Shown here piece after piece: positions 1 to 9,076 of a stretch of DNA of 64,000 nt. The stretch spans positions 2,790,001-2,854,000 of the forward strand of contig NZ_CP150274.1 of assembly GCF_037977055.1 (NCBI RefSeq), written 5' to 3'. The DNA comes from Paenibacillus sp. FSL K6-1096. Lineage in GTDB: Bacteria; Bacillota; Bacilli; Paenibacillales; Paenibacillaceae. A program made the translations under genes and the position numbers. The first letter of the stretch is position 1. Each line of letters opens with the position of its first letter. The notes below the pieces were generated by a model that ran no database searches, was not told where the DNA came from, and saw only the letters and a list, made by a program, of their open reading frames with translations.

Positions 1-153
1 GACCCGGAGGCTTTTGTGGATGAGAACACGCTGAATGTGAATATTGCCCGGGTGCGGAAGAAATTTCAGGAGCTCGGGCTGGAGGATGCCGTGCTTACGA
101 TCAGAGGCTCAGGCTACCGGCTGAATCCAAGCTGGACTGAGGCTAAGCCATGA
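1..153 (+). CDS. Response regulator, C-terminal fragment (BceR-like, OmpR family)
   Basis: The open frame enters from the left edge and encodes the last 50 residues of a winged-helix DNA-binding domain. The segment VNIARVRKKF followed by IRGSGYRL is the recognition helix and wing typical of OmpR/PhoB regulators. The receiver domain lies outside the window. The stop codon overlaps the ATG of the next gene (ATGA at 150-153), so regulator and kinase are translationally coupled. With the kinase and ABC genes that follow, this is a Bce-type module, in which the regulator switches on the transporter genes when a peptide antibiotic is present. The family call is firm; the exact peptide is unknown. 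Confidence 0.85.
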   Translation, partial: DPEAFVDENTLNVNIARVRKKFQELGLEDAVLTIRGSGYRLNPSWTEAKP

Positions 154-1151
154 GGCTGTTTATCCGTGAACATGCTCTATTGTTGGCGGTTCAGCTGATG
201 CAATTCGCTGCGATACTGTCTATTTACTGGCTCGACGGCTACCGTGATCTGCCGACTGCGCTGTATGCAGTCTTCATCGGCAGCTTCTTTCTCGGCTGCT
301 ATCTAATCTATCAATATTTCAGCAGGCGGCGTTATTATGACCGTCTTAGCCGGCCGCTGGAGACGCTGGACGAATCCTTCCAGACGCTGGAGGACAAGCC
401 TGTCTCCAAGGCGCTGGAGCAGCTGCTGCACTCCCAGTACCGCCACTATCAGCAGCAGCTCACTGCGGTGAAGCTCCAGCAGGAGCAGCACTTAACCTTC
501 ATCGACCAATGGGTGCATCAGATGAAAACACCGTTGTCTGTCATTGAGCTGACGGTCCAGAACATAGACGAGCCGGAGTCCGCCAGCATCCGTGAGGAGC
601 TGGAGCTTATGCGCCGCGGGCTGCACACCGTGCTGTACATGGCCCGGCTGCGGGCGTTTGAACAGGATTTTCACATTAAGCCTGTGCTCCTGCCGAAGCT
701 GGTCAGCGAGACCGTCCATGATCACAAGCGGCTATTCATCCGCAACTCTATCTTTCCCGAGGTGAAGGTCTCCTCCCCCGGCATTACCGCCCAGAGCGAT
801 GAGAAATGGCTGTTCTTCATGCTGTCCCAACTGATCAGCAACGCCATTAAGTATTCCGCAGCAGCGGACAAGACGGGCAGCGGACAGAAGGTTACGATAT
901 CCTGCTATACCCGGGGAAGGGATGCAGTGATTGAAGTCAAGGATCAGGGCATCGGCATTCCGAAGTCTGACCACAAGCGGGTGTTCGCCCCCTTCTTCAC
1001 TGGTGACAACGGGCGGGGACTGCGGGAGTCTACGGGAATGGGGCTGTATTTGACAAAGGAGGCGGCCGACCGCCTCGGGCACCGGCTGGAGCTGGAATCG
1101 GCGGTGGGTGAGGGTACGGTAATCAGGATTATTTTGACGGCCCAGCCTTAG
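150..1151 (+). CDS. Sensor histidine kinase, BceS-like (intramembrane-sensing)
   Basis: The 333-residue protein has two membrane helices (about residues 9-28 and 37-57) joined by a loop of only a few residues, the hallmark of intramembrane-sensing kinases that cannot bind a ligand outside the cell by themselves. The phospho-acceptor is His123 in WVHQMKTPLS. The ATP-binding domain shows an N box near Asn231 (LISNAIKYS) and G boxes (DQGIGI, GMGLYL). In Bce systems the kinase is controlled by flux through the partner ABC transporter, here encoded just downstream. It overlaps the regulator by 4 nt, and its stop codon directly abuts the operator at 1153-1166. Confidence 0.92.
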   Translation: MRLFIREHALLLAVQLMQFAAILSIYWLDGYRDLPTALYAVFIGSFFLGCYLIYQYFSRRRYYDRLSRPLETLDESFQTLEDKPVSKALEQLLHSQYRHYQQQLTAVKLQQEQHLTFIDQWVHQMKTPLSVIELTVQNIDEPESASIREELELMRRGLHTVLYMARLRAFEQDFHIKPVLLPKLVSETVHDHKRLFIRNSIFPEVKVSSPGITAQSDEKWLFFMLSQLISNAIKYSAAADKTGSGQKVTISCYTRGRDAVIEVKDQGIGIPKSDHKRVFAPFFTGDNGRGLRESTGMGLYLTKEAADRLGHRLELESAVGEGTVIRIILTAQP

Positions 1152-1152
1152 C

Positions 1153-1166
1153 TTACAGACGTGTAA
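1153..1166. promoter_or_regulatory. BceR-type operator (TTACA-N4-TGTAA)
   Basis: The sequence TTACAGACGTGTAA is an exact match to the TnACA-N4-TGTAA inverted repeat described for BceR-like regulators of Bacillales. It lies 2 nt past the kinase stop codon and about 25 bp upstream of the -35-like element of the ABC genes, the usual activator position in these modules. It predicts that the transporter genes are induced separately from the regulator and kinase genes. Confidence 0.8.
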
Positions 1167-1190
1167 TAAAAGTGAAATCTGAATCGATAG

Positions 1191-1217
1191 TTGCACGGCT
1201 GGCGTCTCCGGTATAGT
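1191..1217 (+). promoter_or_regulatory. Candidate promoter of the BceAB-like genes
   Basis: TTGCAC (1191-1196) and TATAGT (1212-1217) are separated by only 15 bp. This is a short spacer for sigma-A and fits a promoter that needs an activator. The BceR box lies upstream and a GGAGAG ribosome site follows before the ATG at 1264. Confidence 0.5.
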
Positions 1218-1263
1218 GGTCCTATAACAATATTAGAGCTTATACAGAGAAGGAGAGAGCCCT

Positions 1264-2031
1264 ATGCTGGAGGTACAACAGGTCAGTAAAATATATGAAG
1301 GAAACGTAGCCTACCGTGCGTTGACCAACATTGAACTAACAATAGAATCCGGGGAATTCGTAGGTATTATGGGGCCTTCGGGAAGCGGCAAAACCACGCT
1401 GCTGAATCTGATTGCCACCGTTGACGCTCCGACCACAGGAAGCATCCGGATTGGCGGCAAGGACACCGGCACGCTGGACAAAAATGAACTGGCGGTATTC
1501 CGCCGCCGTGAGCTGGGCTTTGTCTTTCAGGACTTCAATCTGCTGAACACCCTGACGGTAGAAGAGAATATCGTTCTCCCGCTTACACTGGATGGAACCA
1601 GGGTGCGTGAGATGAAGCAGAAGGCGCAGGCGATTGCCAGGAAGCTGGGCATTGAGGCCATTATGAAGAAGCGCACCTATGAGATCTCCGGCGGACAAGC
1701 CCAGCGGACAGCGGTTGCCAGAGCCATGATTCATTCCCCGAAGCTGCTGCTGGCGGATGAGCCTACCGGCAATCTCGATTCGGGTGCAGCCAGGGATGTA
1801 ATGAATCTGCTGGAGACGATCAACGAACAGCAGGGAACGACCATGATGCTGGTAACGCATGACGCTGTTGCGGCCAGCTATTGCCACCGTGTGGTCTTCA
1901 TTAAGGATGGCCGATTCTATACAGAGATCCACCGCGGCGACAACCGCCAGAGCTTTTTCCAGAAAATCATTGATACACTTTCGCTGTTAGGGGGGTACAG
2001 CCATGACGTTCCGCCAGTTCGCATTCCGTAA
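1264..2031 (+). CDS. ABC transporter ATP-binding protein, BceA-like
   Basis: The 255-residue nucleotide-binding subunit has Walker A GPSGSGKTT (about residues 37-45), the signature ISGGQAQR, Walker B with LLADEPTGNLD and the H-loop VTHD. This is the MacB/LolD/BceA class that works with FtsX-type permeases rather than importing a solute. The signature has QAQR where most relatives have QQQR. The 3' end overlaps the permease gene by 29 nt, so the two are coupled. Its probable role is energising removal of a peptide antibiotic from its lipid target and signalling flux to the kinase. Confidence 0.93.
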   Translation: MLEVQQVSKIYEGNVAYRALTNIELTIESGEFVGIMGPSGSGKTTLLNLIATVDAPTTGSIRIGGKDTGTLDKNELAVFRRRELGFVFQDFNLLNTLTVEENIVLPLTLDGTRVREMKQKAQAIARKLGIEAIMKKRTYEISGGQAQRTAVARAMIHSPKLLLADEPTGNLDSGAARDVMNLLETINEQQGTTMMLVTHDAVAASYCHRVVFIKDGRFYTEIHRGDNRQSFFQKIIDTLSLLGGYSHDVPPVRIP

Positions 2032-3886
2032 TGTCTCCCGGAACAAGCGGCTGTACACCGCCTATTTTCTCAGCAGCATGTTTACGGTAATGGTCTTCTT
2101 CACCTTCTCCATCTTCGCCTATCATCCGGTGTTCAGCGCAGACCGTCTCCAATCCAGCGCTGCTCTGGCGCTTTCGGTCGCCAAATGGATTATCTATGTG
2201 TTCTCCTTTTTCTTCGTGCTGTACTCTATGAGCTCCTTTCTGCAATCGCGGAAACGGGAGTTCGGGCTAATGATGATGCATGGCATGACTACCCGTCAGC
2301 TGCGGAGAATGATTTTCCTGGAGAATATGATGATCGGGGCGGGTGCTACGGTCAGTGGCATCGGACTCGGCGTGATTTTTGCCAAGGGCATTCTGCTTGC
2401 CGGAGAGCGTGTGCTTGCCCTTCATGAGCGGCTGCTGTTCTATTTCCCGGTGAAGGCGATTGTACTGACCCTGATCTCCTTCATGCTGCTGTTCGCCTTC
2501 ATCTCCCTCTTCATTTCGGCGGTGCTGCGCAGCGGCAAGCTGATTACGCTCATCAAGGCAAGCCGTCAACCCAAACCGGAGCCAAAGGCCTCCATTCTGT
2601 TGTCTCTGCTGGTGGTCCTGCTGCTGGGGAGCGGGTACTACCTGGCGCTGCGGACCAGCGGGCTAAATGTAATGCTGATGCTTGTGCCCGTTGCCGTCAT
2701 GGTGATCATCGGCACCTATCTGCTGTTTACACAGCTTAGCGTCTATCTGATCCGGGAGCTGAAGGCGCGCGAGGGGCTGTTCTGGCGCAGAACCAATATG
2801 CTGCTGCTCTCCGATCTGTCTTACCGGATGAAGGACAACGCCCGCTCCTTCTTCCTGGTGGCGATTATCTCTACCGTTTCATTCAGCTCTATAGGAACCC
2901 TGTACGGATTCCAGTCTATGCTGAACGGGGCGCTTAAGGAGCAGAATCCCTATCTGTTCACCTATCTGTCTGCACAAGGAGACAGTAAGGCAGAGACCCA
3001 TATCCGGCTGATCGACGAGAGCTTACACAAGGCTGGCATTACAGCGGGCAGAACAGGGCTGGCCCTCAACTATTACAAGACTGCGGACGGGGGCCGATTG
3101 CTGATTCTGGTGAAGCAATCAGAATATAACCGCCTGGCGGAGCAAATGGGAATGAAGCCCATCCGGCTGAACAACGGGAAGGCGGCCATTGTGGATTTCG
3201 GACTGTCCCGCAAGGGGGAAGAGCTGCTCAACCAGCCGGTAAAGCTGCAGGCAGGGGCTGTAATCGAGGCGGATCAGACCGTCGTCTCTGCGGCGCTCCG
3301 GTCGGTCAGCGGTTATTATGTCGTCTCTGACGAATGGATGGCCCGGCTTGCCCAGCCGCTCAAGGTAAGCCATTATTACGCGTGGCTCGGGGAGATTGGA
3401 CAGCCAGGGATAGAGAGTGTAGGCCAGCGGCTGACAAGCAAGCTCCCCTATGATGAATTCTATAATTTCTATGCGCTGGAATATGAGACCTCCAGAATTA
3501 ATGATTACTTTGGCCCGCTGATGTTCATAGGACTTTTTGTCGGGATCGTCTTCTTCGTCTCCGCCGGCAGCTTCCTCTATTTCCGTCTGTACAGTGATCT
3601 GGATGAGGATAAGCTGAAGTTCAAGGCGATTTCTAAGCTGGGGCTGAGCCACAAGGAACTGGGTAAAATATTGAACCGCCAGATCGGCCTGCTCTTCTTC
3701 GCCCCTATTGTGGTCGCGCTCGTGCATGGAGCCGTTGCCCTTACAGCGCTATCCCATATGTTCCAGTACAAGTTGTTCAAAGAATCTGTACTGGTGCTCA
3801 GCCTGTTCCTGCTCATCCAAGTCATCTACTTCTTCATTGTCCGCTTGTTCTACACCAGACAGATCCGGTCAGCCTTGGCCGGATAA
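2003..3886 (+). CDS. ABC transporter permease, BceB-like (FtsX domain)
   Basis: The 627-residue membrane protein has the Bce permease plan: one helix near residues 20-40, further helices to about residue 310, a large hydrophilic extracellular domain (about residues 310-510) between the seventh and eighth helices, then three C-terminal helices. FtsX-type segments occur at both ends. The extracellular domain is the likely determinant of the recognised peptide and the input to the kinase. Translation starts inside the ATPase gene (RBS GGGGGG, ATG at 2003). A strong terminator follows, which closes the module. Confidence 0.92.
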   Translation: MTFRQFAFRNVSRNKRLYTAYFLSSMFTVMVFFTFSIFAYHPVFSADRLQSSAALALSVAKWIIYVFSFFFVLYSMSSFLQSRKREFGLMMMHGMTTRQLRRMIFLENMMIGAGATVSGIGLGVIFAKGILLAGERVLALHERLLFYFPVKAIVLTLISFMLLFAFISLFISAVLRSGKLITLIKASRQPKPEPKASILLSLLVVLLLGSGYYLALRTSGLNVMLMLVPVAVMVIIGTYLLFTQLSVYLIRELKAREGLFWRRTNMLLLSDLSYRMKDNARSFFLVAIISTVSFSSIGTLYGFQSMLNGALKEQNPYLFTYLSAQGDSKAETHIRLIDESLHKAGITAGRTGLALNYYKTADGGRLLILVKQSEYNRLAEQMGMKPIRLNNGKAAIVDFGLSRKGEELLNQPVKLQAGAVIEADQTVVSAALRSVSGYYVVSDEWMARLAQPLKVSHYYAWLGEIGQPGIESVGQRLTSKLPYDEFYNFYALEYETSRINDYFGPLMFIGLFVGIVFFVSAGSFLYFRLYSDLDEDKLKFKAISKLGLSHKELGKILNRQIGLLFFAPIVVALVHGAVALTALSHMFQYKLFKESVLVLSLFLLIQVIYFFIVRLFYTRQIRSALAG

Positions 3887-3908
3887 CGGATGGCATCGCA
3901 TGATATAG

Positions 3909-3940
3909 ATAAGCGCCCTTCCTGCCGGAAGGGCGCTTAT
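3909..3940 (+). terminator. Rho-independent-type hairpin after the Bce module
   Basis: A 14-bp perfect stem (arm ATAAGCGCCCTTCC, loop TGCC) follows the permease stop by 22 nt. The T-run is weak, but the symmetric stem could serve both this module and the convergent glnS gene. Confidence 0.75.
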
Positions 3941-4011
3941 TGAACTGAATGCTGATCATACATCTGTCGCTTATTCGCTACTGTTTACTTTCCTTACGTG
4001 ACTGACTTGGC

Positions 4012-5712
4012 TTACGTGGCCGCCTTCCCCTTCCAGCTGTCCTTCAGCGGGACAATCCGGTTGAACACCGGCTTCTCCTCCGTGCTGAGCTTGCTGTCGG
4101 TGCAGAAGTAGCCATGGCGCAGGAATTGATAGCGGTCCCCCGGCTGCGGGCGTTCGGCCAGTGGCTCCAGCAGGCAATCCTTCAGGTGGGTAACTGAATC
4201 CGGGTTGACGTAATCTGCCCAGCTCTCCCCTTCCTTCGGGCCTTCGTTATCAGTCAGCAGCTTCTCATAGAGGTAGACGTCACTCTTGATGGCATGGGCT
4301 GCCGAGACCCAGTGAATGGTCCCCTTCACCTTCCGGCCGCTAAGCGCACCCCCGCTGCGGGTCTCCGGGTCATAGGTGCAGCGCAGCTCCAGGATCTCCC
4401 CCGTCTCCGCATCCTTAATCACCTCATGGCAGCGGATAATATATGCACCCTTCAGCCGTACCTCACCGCCCGGAACCAGTCTGCGGAAGCCCTTGACCGG
4501 AACCTCCATGAAGTCCTCCCGCTCGATAAAGAGCGTGCCGGAGAACGGCACCTCCCGGCTCCCCAGCGCTGCATTCTCATTGTTGTTGGCAATGCTGAGC
4601 AGTTCGGAAGCCCCGGCTTCAACATTGGTCAGCACGACCTTCAGCGGGTTCAGCACCGCCATGACCGCAGGCACCCGCGCCTTCAGGTCCTGTCTCAGGC
4701 AATGCTCCAGCAGCGAGAAATCCACCATCGCTGTGTTGCGGACCATGCCGATCTCCCGGACGAAGGCCTCGATGCTCTCCGGCGTGAATCCCCGTCTGCG
4801 CAGCCCGCTCAGCGTAGGCAGACGCGGGTCATCCCAGCCGTCCACGTACCCTCCGGACACCAGCGCCCGCAGATGCCGCTTGCTTGTGACCACCCCGGTC
4901 AGGTTCACCCGGCCGAATTCCCTCTGTCTGGGCGGCTCCGGGATGTTCAGCTCCTTCAGCACCCATTCGTACAGCGGCCGGTGATCCTTGAATTCAATCG
5001 AACAGAGTGAATGTGTGATCCCTTCAAGCGCATCCTGAATCGGATGGGCGAAGTCATACATAGGATAGATGCACCAGGCATCGCCCGTGCGGTAATGCTG
5101 CGCATGAATAATCCGGTACAGCACCGGGTCACGCAGATTCATATTTGGTGAGGCCATGTCGATCTTGGCCCGCAGCACCTTGGTGCCGTTCGGATAGCTC
5201 CCCGCGCGCATCTCCCGGAACAGCCGCAGATTCTCCTCCGGCGGGCGGCCCCGATAAGGACTGTCTTGTCCCGGCTCGGTTAAGGTCCCCCGGTAAGCTG
5301 TCATCTCCTCCGGCGTCAGGTCACAGACATAGGCCTTCCCCTTCAGGATCAGCGTCTCTGCGCTGCGATAGATCGCTTCCGAATAATCCGAGCCGTAGTA
5401 GATATGCTCACCAGGGCTGCAGCCCAGCCATTCGATGTCACGGATAATGGCCTCCACATACTCCATATCCTCCTTGAGCGGGTTGGTGTCATCGAAGCGC
5501 AGATGGAAGCAGCCGCCGAATTTCCGGGCCATCGCAACATTCGTATGGATGGCAAAAGCGCTCCCGATATGCAAATATCCGTTAGGCTCCGGCGGGAACC
5601 TCGTGCAGACCTCCCGGCTGAACACGCCGCCCGCTACATCTTCACGAATCAGCTTCTCCATATAATTCTCCGGCATGGCCGTCATATTCATGTTCTCATT
5701 GGCATCTGTCAT
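4012..5712 (-). CDS. glnS: Glutamine--tRNA ligase (GlnRS)
   Basis: This 566-residue class I aminoacyl-tRNA synthetase charges tRNA-Gln. It has the HIGH signature as HIGS (residues 48-51) in PPEPNGYLHIGS and a KMSKS-like loop in VVTSKRHL. The C-terminal third is the beta-barrel anticodon-binding region ending in FNRIVPLKDSW. The length fits bacterial GlnRS (about 550). Many Firmicutes make Gln-tRNA indirectly through GatCAB, so a dedicated GlnRS is notable. Expression appears to be governed by the glutamine T-box upstream. The ATG at 5712 has a GGAGGG site 8 nt before it. Confidence 0.95.
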   Translation of the reverse strand: MTDANENMNMTAMPENYMEKLIREDVAGGVFSREVCTRFPPEPNGYLHIGSAFAIHTNVAMARKFGGCFHLRFDDTNPLKEDMEYVEAIIRDIEWLGCSPGEHIYYGSDYSEAIYRSAETLILKGKAYVCDLTPEEMTAYRGTLTEPGQDSPYRGRPPEENLRLFREMRAGSYPNGTKVLRAKIDMASPNMNLRDPVLYRIIHAQHYRTGDAWCIYPMYDFAHPIQDALEGITHSLCSIEFKDHRPLYEWVLKELNIPEPPRQREFGRVNLTGVVTSKRHLRALVSGGYVDGWDDPRLPTLSGLRRRGFTPESIEAFVREIGMVRNTAMVDFSLLEHCLRQDLKARVPAVMAVLNPLKVVLTNVEAGASELLSIANNNENAALGSREVPFSGTLFIEREDFMEVPVKGFRRLVPGGEVRLKGAYIIRCHEVIKDAETGEILELRCTYDPETRSGGALSGRKVKGTIHWVSAAHAIKSDVYLYEKLLTDNEGPKEGESWADYVNPDSVTHLKDCLLEPLAERPQPGDRYQFLRHGYFCTDSKLSTEEKPVFNRIVPLKDSWKGKAAT

Positions 5713-5756
5713 GATAATTCCCTCCTGTTATGGGTGATACAACGAATTTCGGGTAC

Positions 5757-6050
5757 AAAAAAAGAACCTCACCTCCAAGACCGTAAGTCTTGGGGACGAA
5801 ATTCTCGCGGTACCACCCCAGGTTCATTAATATGTCGCCATATTAACCTCATCAAGTACGGCGCTGCCGGACAGGCAGGGCTTATACTCTAGCTCTGTAA
5901 CAGGAGCTCCTGTCTTACCATCCCCGGTGCTGCTGGTTCCGGCAAGCCGCTCAGAGGCTTGTTTCCATCCAGCCTCCCCTGCTCCTTCCCACCAGCCGGA
6001 GCTCTCTGTGAGGGGTGTACTGGATATACTCTTCTCGTCATCGCGTTTGA
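5757..6050 (-). ncRNA. T-box leader, glutamine-specific, upstream of glnS
   Basis: On the minus strand the leader contains the diagnostic T-box core GGGTGGTACCGCG (about 5806-5818), a stem I with the AGTA element, an AGAGA motif and a GGTGG loop, and a terminal hairpin (CCAAGAC/GTCTTGG) followed after a short linker by seven Ts (5757-5763). Opposite the AGTA motif the specifier loop reads GGAAACAAG, placing the codon CAA (Gln) at 5959-5961. Uncharged tRNA-Gln should pair with CAA and the T-box bulge and favour antitermination, raising glnS expression when glutamine charging falls. Confidence 0.92.
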
Positions 6051-6062
6051 ATTATTGGATAC

Positions 6063-6091
6063 AGAATAGCAAATCTGACGCAGGGTGTAAA
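6063..6091 (-). promoter_or_regulatory. Sigma-A promoter of the T-box/glnS transcript
   Basis: On the minus strand TTTACA (6086-6091) and TATTCT (6063-6068) are separated by 17 bp. They lie just upstream of the T-box stem I, giving a start about 10 nt before the structured leader. Confidence 0.6.
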
Positions 6092-6132
6092 GGGCGGCCG
6101 CCGTCTGTGGCAGAGATGTACCGCTCCTTCCC

Positions 6133-7689
6133 TTACTCCCCGCTCAACGCCTTCAGCAGGTCCAGCGCTTCCTCATGGTCCGGCTCAATTTGCAGAGACC
6201 TGCGCGTGTAGTCCAGCGCTGCCTCCATATCCTCCTGCTCATAGCAGCAGATCGCCAGACAGTACAGCACCGTAATCACCGGCTCCTCATCGCCGGTCTG
6301 CAGGGAATGCTCCAGGAAGCGGCGGGCCTCCCCGTACTGCTCCATCTCGAACAGCAGCAGGCCGCAGTCGAGGGCGAGGTCATACTTCTGCGGCATGAGG
6401 TAGAAGCCGTTCCACATCCGCCGGATGCCCAGCTGCAGATCCAGCAGCTCTTCATCGCTGGCGTCCGGCAGCAGTGCAGAGATGCGCTCGGCACTCTGGA
6501 TGAACAGCTCGGCGTCATACCCGCCCAGCCGCCAGAAGGCCAGCAGCGGCTGGAGCTCAATGGTATCGTAGTTCCGGTCTATCCATACCTTCAGGCTGAA
6601 GAAGTCATCCGGCCCGAACCGCTCCACGAACCGCCGGTAGGCCAGCCGGGTGTGCGTATACCCCTGCGGCTGCTCCAGCATCAGAATACAGCCTACATTG
6701 AGATTCTTGTAATGATGCAATGTGAATTGGGACTGGGCGCCCATGTGCTCATAATAGTAGACCATCGCATGATAATTCGCTGTGAGCGAGATGCTTCCAT
6801 GGTGCATCAGCTTCGGCGGCTCGGCGAATTCCCAGTTCTCCAGCCGGTGGTCGCCCTTGTCTGCCGTTAGCAGCAGGAAGCCTTGCAGAGAGAGCGCGCG
6901 CAGGCGTTCCATACAGGACAGCGCTGCCTCCGGGAACAGCACATGTGAATCCTCCAGCTTGTCCCGGTAGAAGGAGATCACCTCATGGTACGGGTAAGAG
7001 CTGTCCTCATACCCTGCCGCCCGCTTGTAGTGGTATTCAGGCACCAGATCCCGCAGCACCTCGGAAGGCCCCATGTCGGCAGACTGCTCGGGATACCGCA
7101 GCGATACCTCACATTCATAGATTTTGCCTTCATCAACATAGAGCAGCTCCTGCGGGATGCTGTCGAAGAAGTAGTTGGCAATCACCATCAGCGGCTGCTG
7201 AAGATAGCCTGGCTTAATGACGCTGCCGCTCTGCGTCAGGACCAGTTCCGTATCCTGAACCGCGTCAAACCGGGCGAAATCCAGCACTCCCCGCTCCACA
7301 AAAGGCTTCAGCCCCTCATGCTGCTGCCAGCCCTCAATATTCTTCCAGGGCAGATCGCTCATTACATAGCGGTATGGCGGCAGCGGTATGCCTGCATACC
7401 GAATTAGCTCATCCAGCTGCTGTAGCACATGGAACGCCAGACGTCCCGCTCCGGCACCAAGCTCCAGAATAATCACCGGCTCAGTGCTCTGCCCCATTGC
7501 GGCCCGGTCCTGAAGCAAGCCGAAGATCATCTCGGCATACGCGGTTCCGATCATCGGATTGCTGGTAATGTACTGCGGAACCTGGTCATTCACCCAGGCC
7601 TGCAAGCCTGATTGTTCATAATAAGTACGCTGCAATTCCCATATGGGCGCTTCACTGAAGCGGTAACGTTCAGGTCTGTCTATCGTCAT
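6133..7689 (-). CDS. SAM-dependent methyltransferase with C-terminal TPR-like region
   Basis: The 518-residue protein has a SAM-binding motif I, ILELGAGAGRLA (around residues 75-86), in an N-terminal Rossmann domain. The layout resembles the MidA/NDUFAF7-like (DUF185) arginine methyltransferase group, although that assignment is inference. The C-terminal part (about residues 400-518) is helical, and YCLAICCYEQEDMEAALDYTRRSL followed by PDHEEALDLL looks like TPR units. The substrate is unknown. The gene is monocistronic, divergent from the bicupin gene, and its RBS is weak. Confidence 0.7.
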   Translation of the reverse strand: MTIDRPERYRFSEAPIWELQRTYYEQSGLQAWVNDQVPQYITSNPMIGTAYAEMIFGLLQDRAAMGQSTEPVIILELGAGAGRLAFHVLQQLDELIRYAGIPLPPYRYVMSDLPWKNIEGWQQHEGLKPFVERGVLDFARFDAVQDTELVLTQSGSVIKPGYLQQPLMVIANYFFDSIPQELLYVDEGKIYECEVSLRYPEQSADMGPSEVLRDLVPEYHYKRAAGYEDSSYPYHEVISFYRDKLEDSHVLFPEAALSCMERLRALSLQGFLLLTADKGDHRLENWEFAEPPKLMHHGSISLTANYHAMVYYYEHMGAQSQFTLHHYKNLNVGCILMLEQPQGYTHTRLAYRRFVERFGPDDFFSLKVWIDRNYDTIELQPLLAFWRLGGYDAELFIQSAERISALLPDASDEELLDLQLGIRRMWNGFYLMPQKYDLALDCGLLLFEMEQYGEARRFLEHSLQTGDEEPVITVLYCLAICCYEQEDMEAALDYTRRSLQIEPDHEEALDLLKALSGE

Positions 7690-7806
7690 TGATCTCTAAC
7701 CCTGCTCTCTATTTATCGTGTGGAGATTGTGTCCGGTAGTCAAATCTTATCACATTTGCGCATATAGTTTCTTGATATGTGTGTTCCCAGGAAAGGAGCT
7801 ATTGTG

Positions 7807-9015
7807 ATGAATCCTGCCGACTTCCGCTCTCCGGGCCGGTCCGCCATTCCCCAGCCCATCCGCAGTGACGGTGCGGGCAATGTCGACCTTGGCCCGCGTG
7901 ATGTCATGCGCGACCGGGAGAACCCCGATATGTTCGTCCCGCCGATTACGGACAATGGACTGATTCCGAATCTGAAGTTCTCGTTCTCCGACGCCCATAT
8001 GCAGCTCAATCACGGCGGCTGGTCCCGCGAGGTTACCGTCCGAGAGCTGCCGGTGGCTACTACGCTGGCCGGAGTCAATATGAGTCTCACGCCGGGCGGC
8101 GTGCGCGAGCTGCATTGGCATCAGCAGGCCGAATGGTCCTATATGCTGCTGGGCAGCGCCCGGATTACAGCCGTGGACCAGAACGGGCGTAATTTCATTG
8201 CCGATGTCGGCCCCGGTGATCTGTGGTATTTCCCTCCGGGCATTCCCCATTCGATTCAGGGGCTGGCGGAGGGCTGCGAATTCCTGCTGGTCTTCGATGA
8301 CGGCAGCTTCTCGGATCTGAATACCCTGTCCATCTCTGACTGGTTCGCCCATACACCGCCAGAGGTGCTGTCCGCCAACTTCGGTGTACCGGAATCAGCC
8401 TTCCGTTCCATCCCGCAGGAGCAGGTCTACATTTATCAGGATCAGGTGCCGGGTCCGATCCAGAGCCAGCAGGTCGACTCTCCATACGGGGAGATTCCGC
8501 TAAGCTTCAAGCACCAGCTCCTCGCACAGCCGCCGCTTAAGACGCCGGGAGGCAGTGTGCGGATTGTCGACTCCAGCAATTTCCCCATCTCCAGGAATAT
8601 CGCCGCAGCCCTGGTAGAGATTGAACCCGGCGCGATGCGGGAGCTGCACTGGCATCCGAACAATGATGAGTGGCAATATTATCTCAGCGGACAAGGGCGG
8701 ATGACGGTGTTCGGCGGCAACGGCGATGCACGCACCTTCAATGTCAGAGCCGGGGATGTCGGTTATGTGCCTTTTGCCCAGGGTCATTATGTCCAGAACA
8801 CCGGCACCGATACGCTATGGTTCCTTGAGATGTTCCGCAGCGACCGGTTCGCCGATGTCTCTCTGAACCAGTGGATGGCGCTCACTCCCCGCGAGCTGGT
8901 CAGCAGCAATCTCCATGTTGGCCCCGAGCTGATGAACGCCTTGCGCAAGGTGAAATGGCCTGTGGTGAAATACCCCGATCAGCCAGCAGGCAAGACGAAG
9001 CAGCAGAAGGAATGA
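7807..9015 (+). CDS. oxdC: Bicupin oxalate decarboxylase-like protein with variant lid
   Basis: The 402-residue protein aligns over its full length with Mn-dependent oxalate decarboxylases. Both cupin metal sites are intact: His103, His105, Glu109, His148 in the first and His281, His283, Glu288, His327 in the second. The offset to Bacillus subtilis OxdC is +8. The active-site lid, SENST in OxdC with catalytic Glu162, reads SDLNT at residues 169-173, so the catalytic glutamate is replaced by Asp170. Glu341, equivalent to the C-terminal Glu333, is kept. The start at 7807 is chosen because AGGAG sits about 9 nt before it; an upstream in-frame ATG at 7777 has no such site. Confidence 0.88.
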   Translation: MNPADFRSPGRSAIPQPIRSDGAGNVDLGPRDVMRDRENPDMFVPPITDNGLIPNLKFSFSDAHMQLNHGGWSREVTVRELPVATTLAGVNMSLTPGGVRELHWHQQAEWSYMLLGSARITAVDQNGRNFIADVGPGDLWYFPPGIPHSIQGLAEGCEFLLVFDDGSFSDLNTLSISDWFAHTPPEVLSANFGVPESAFRSIPQEQVYIYQDQVPGPIQSQQVDSPYGEIPLSFKHQLLAQPPLKTPGGSVRIVDSSNFPISRNIAAALVEIEPGAMRELHWHPNNDEWQYYLSGQGRMTVFGGNGDARTFNVRAGDVGYVPFAQGHYVQNTGTDTLWFLEMFRSDRFADVSLNQWMALTPRELVSSNLHVGPELMNALRKVKWPVVKYPDQPAGKTKQQKE

Positions 9016-9024
9016 CCTCAACGA

Positions 9025-9064
9025 ATAAGGAGTGGCCAGACAGCAAGTCTGCACCACTCCTTAT
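9025..9064. terminator. Bidirectional terminator between bicupin and arsB
   Basis: A long hairpin has outer arms ATAAGGAGTGG / CCACTCCTTAT and inner arms CAGAC/GTCTG around AGCAA. It lies between two convergent genes and can serve both. Confidence 0.75.
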
Positions 9065-9076
9065 AAATTGTATGAA

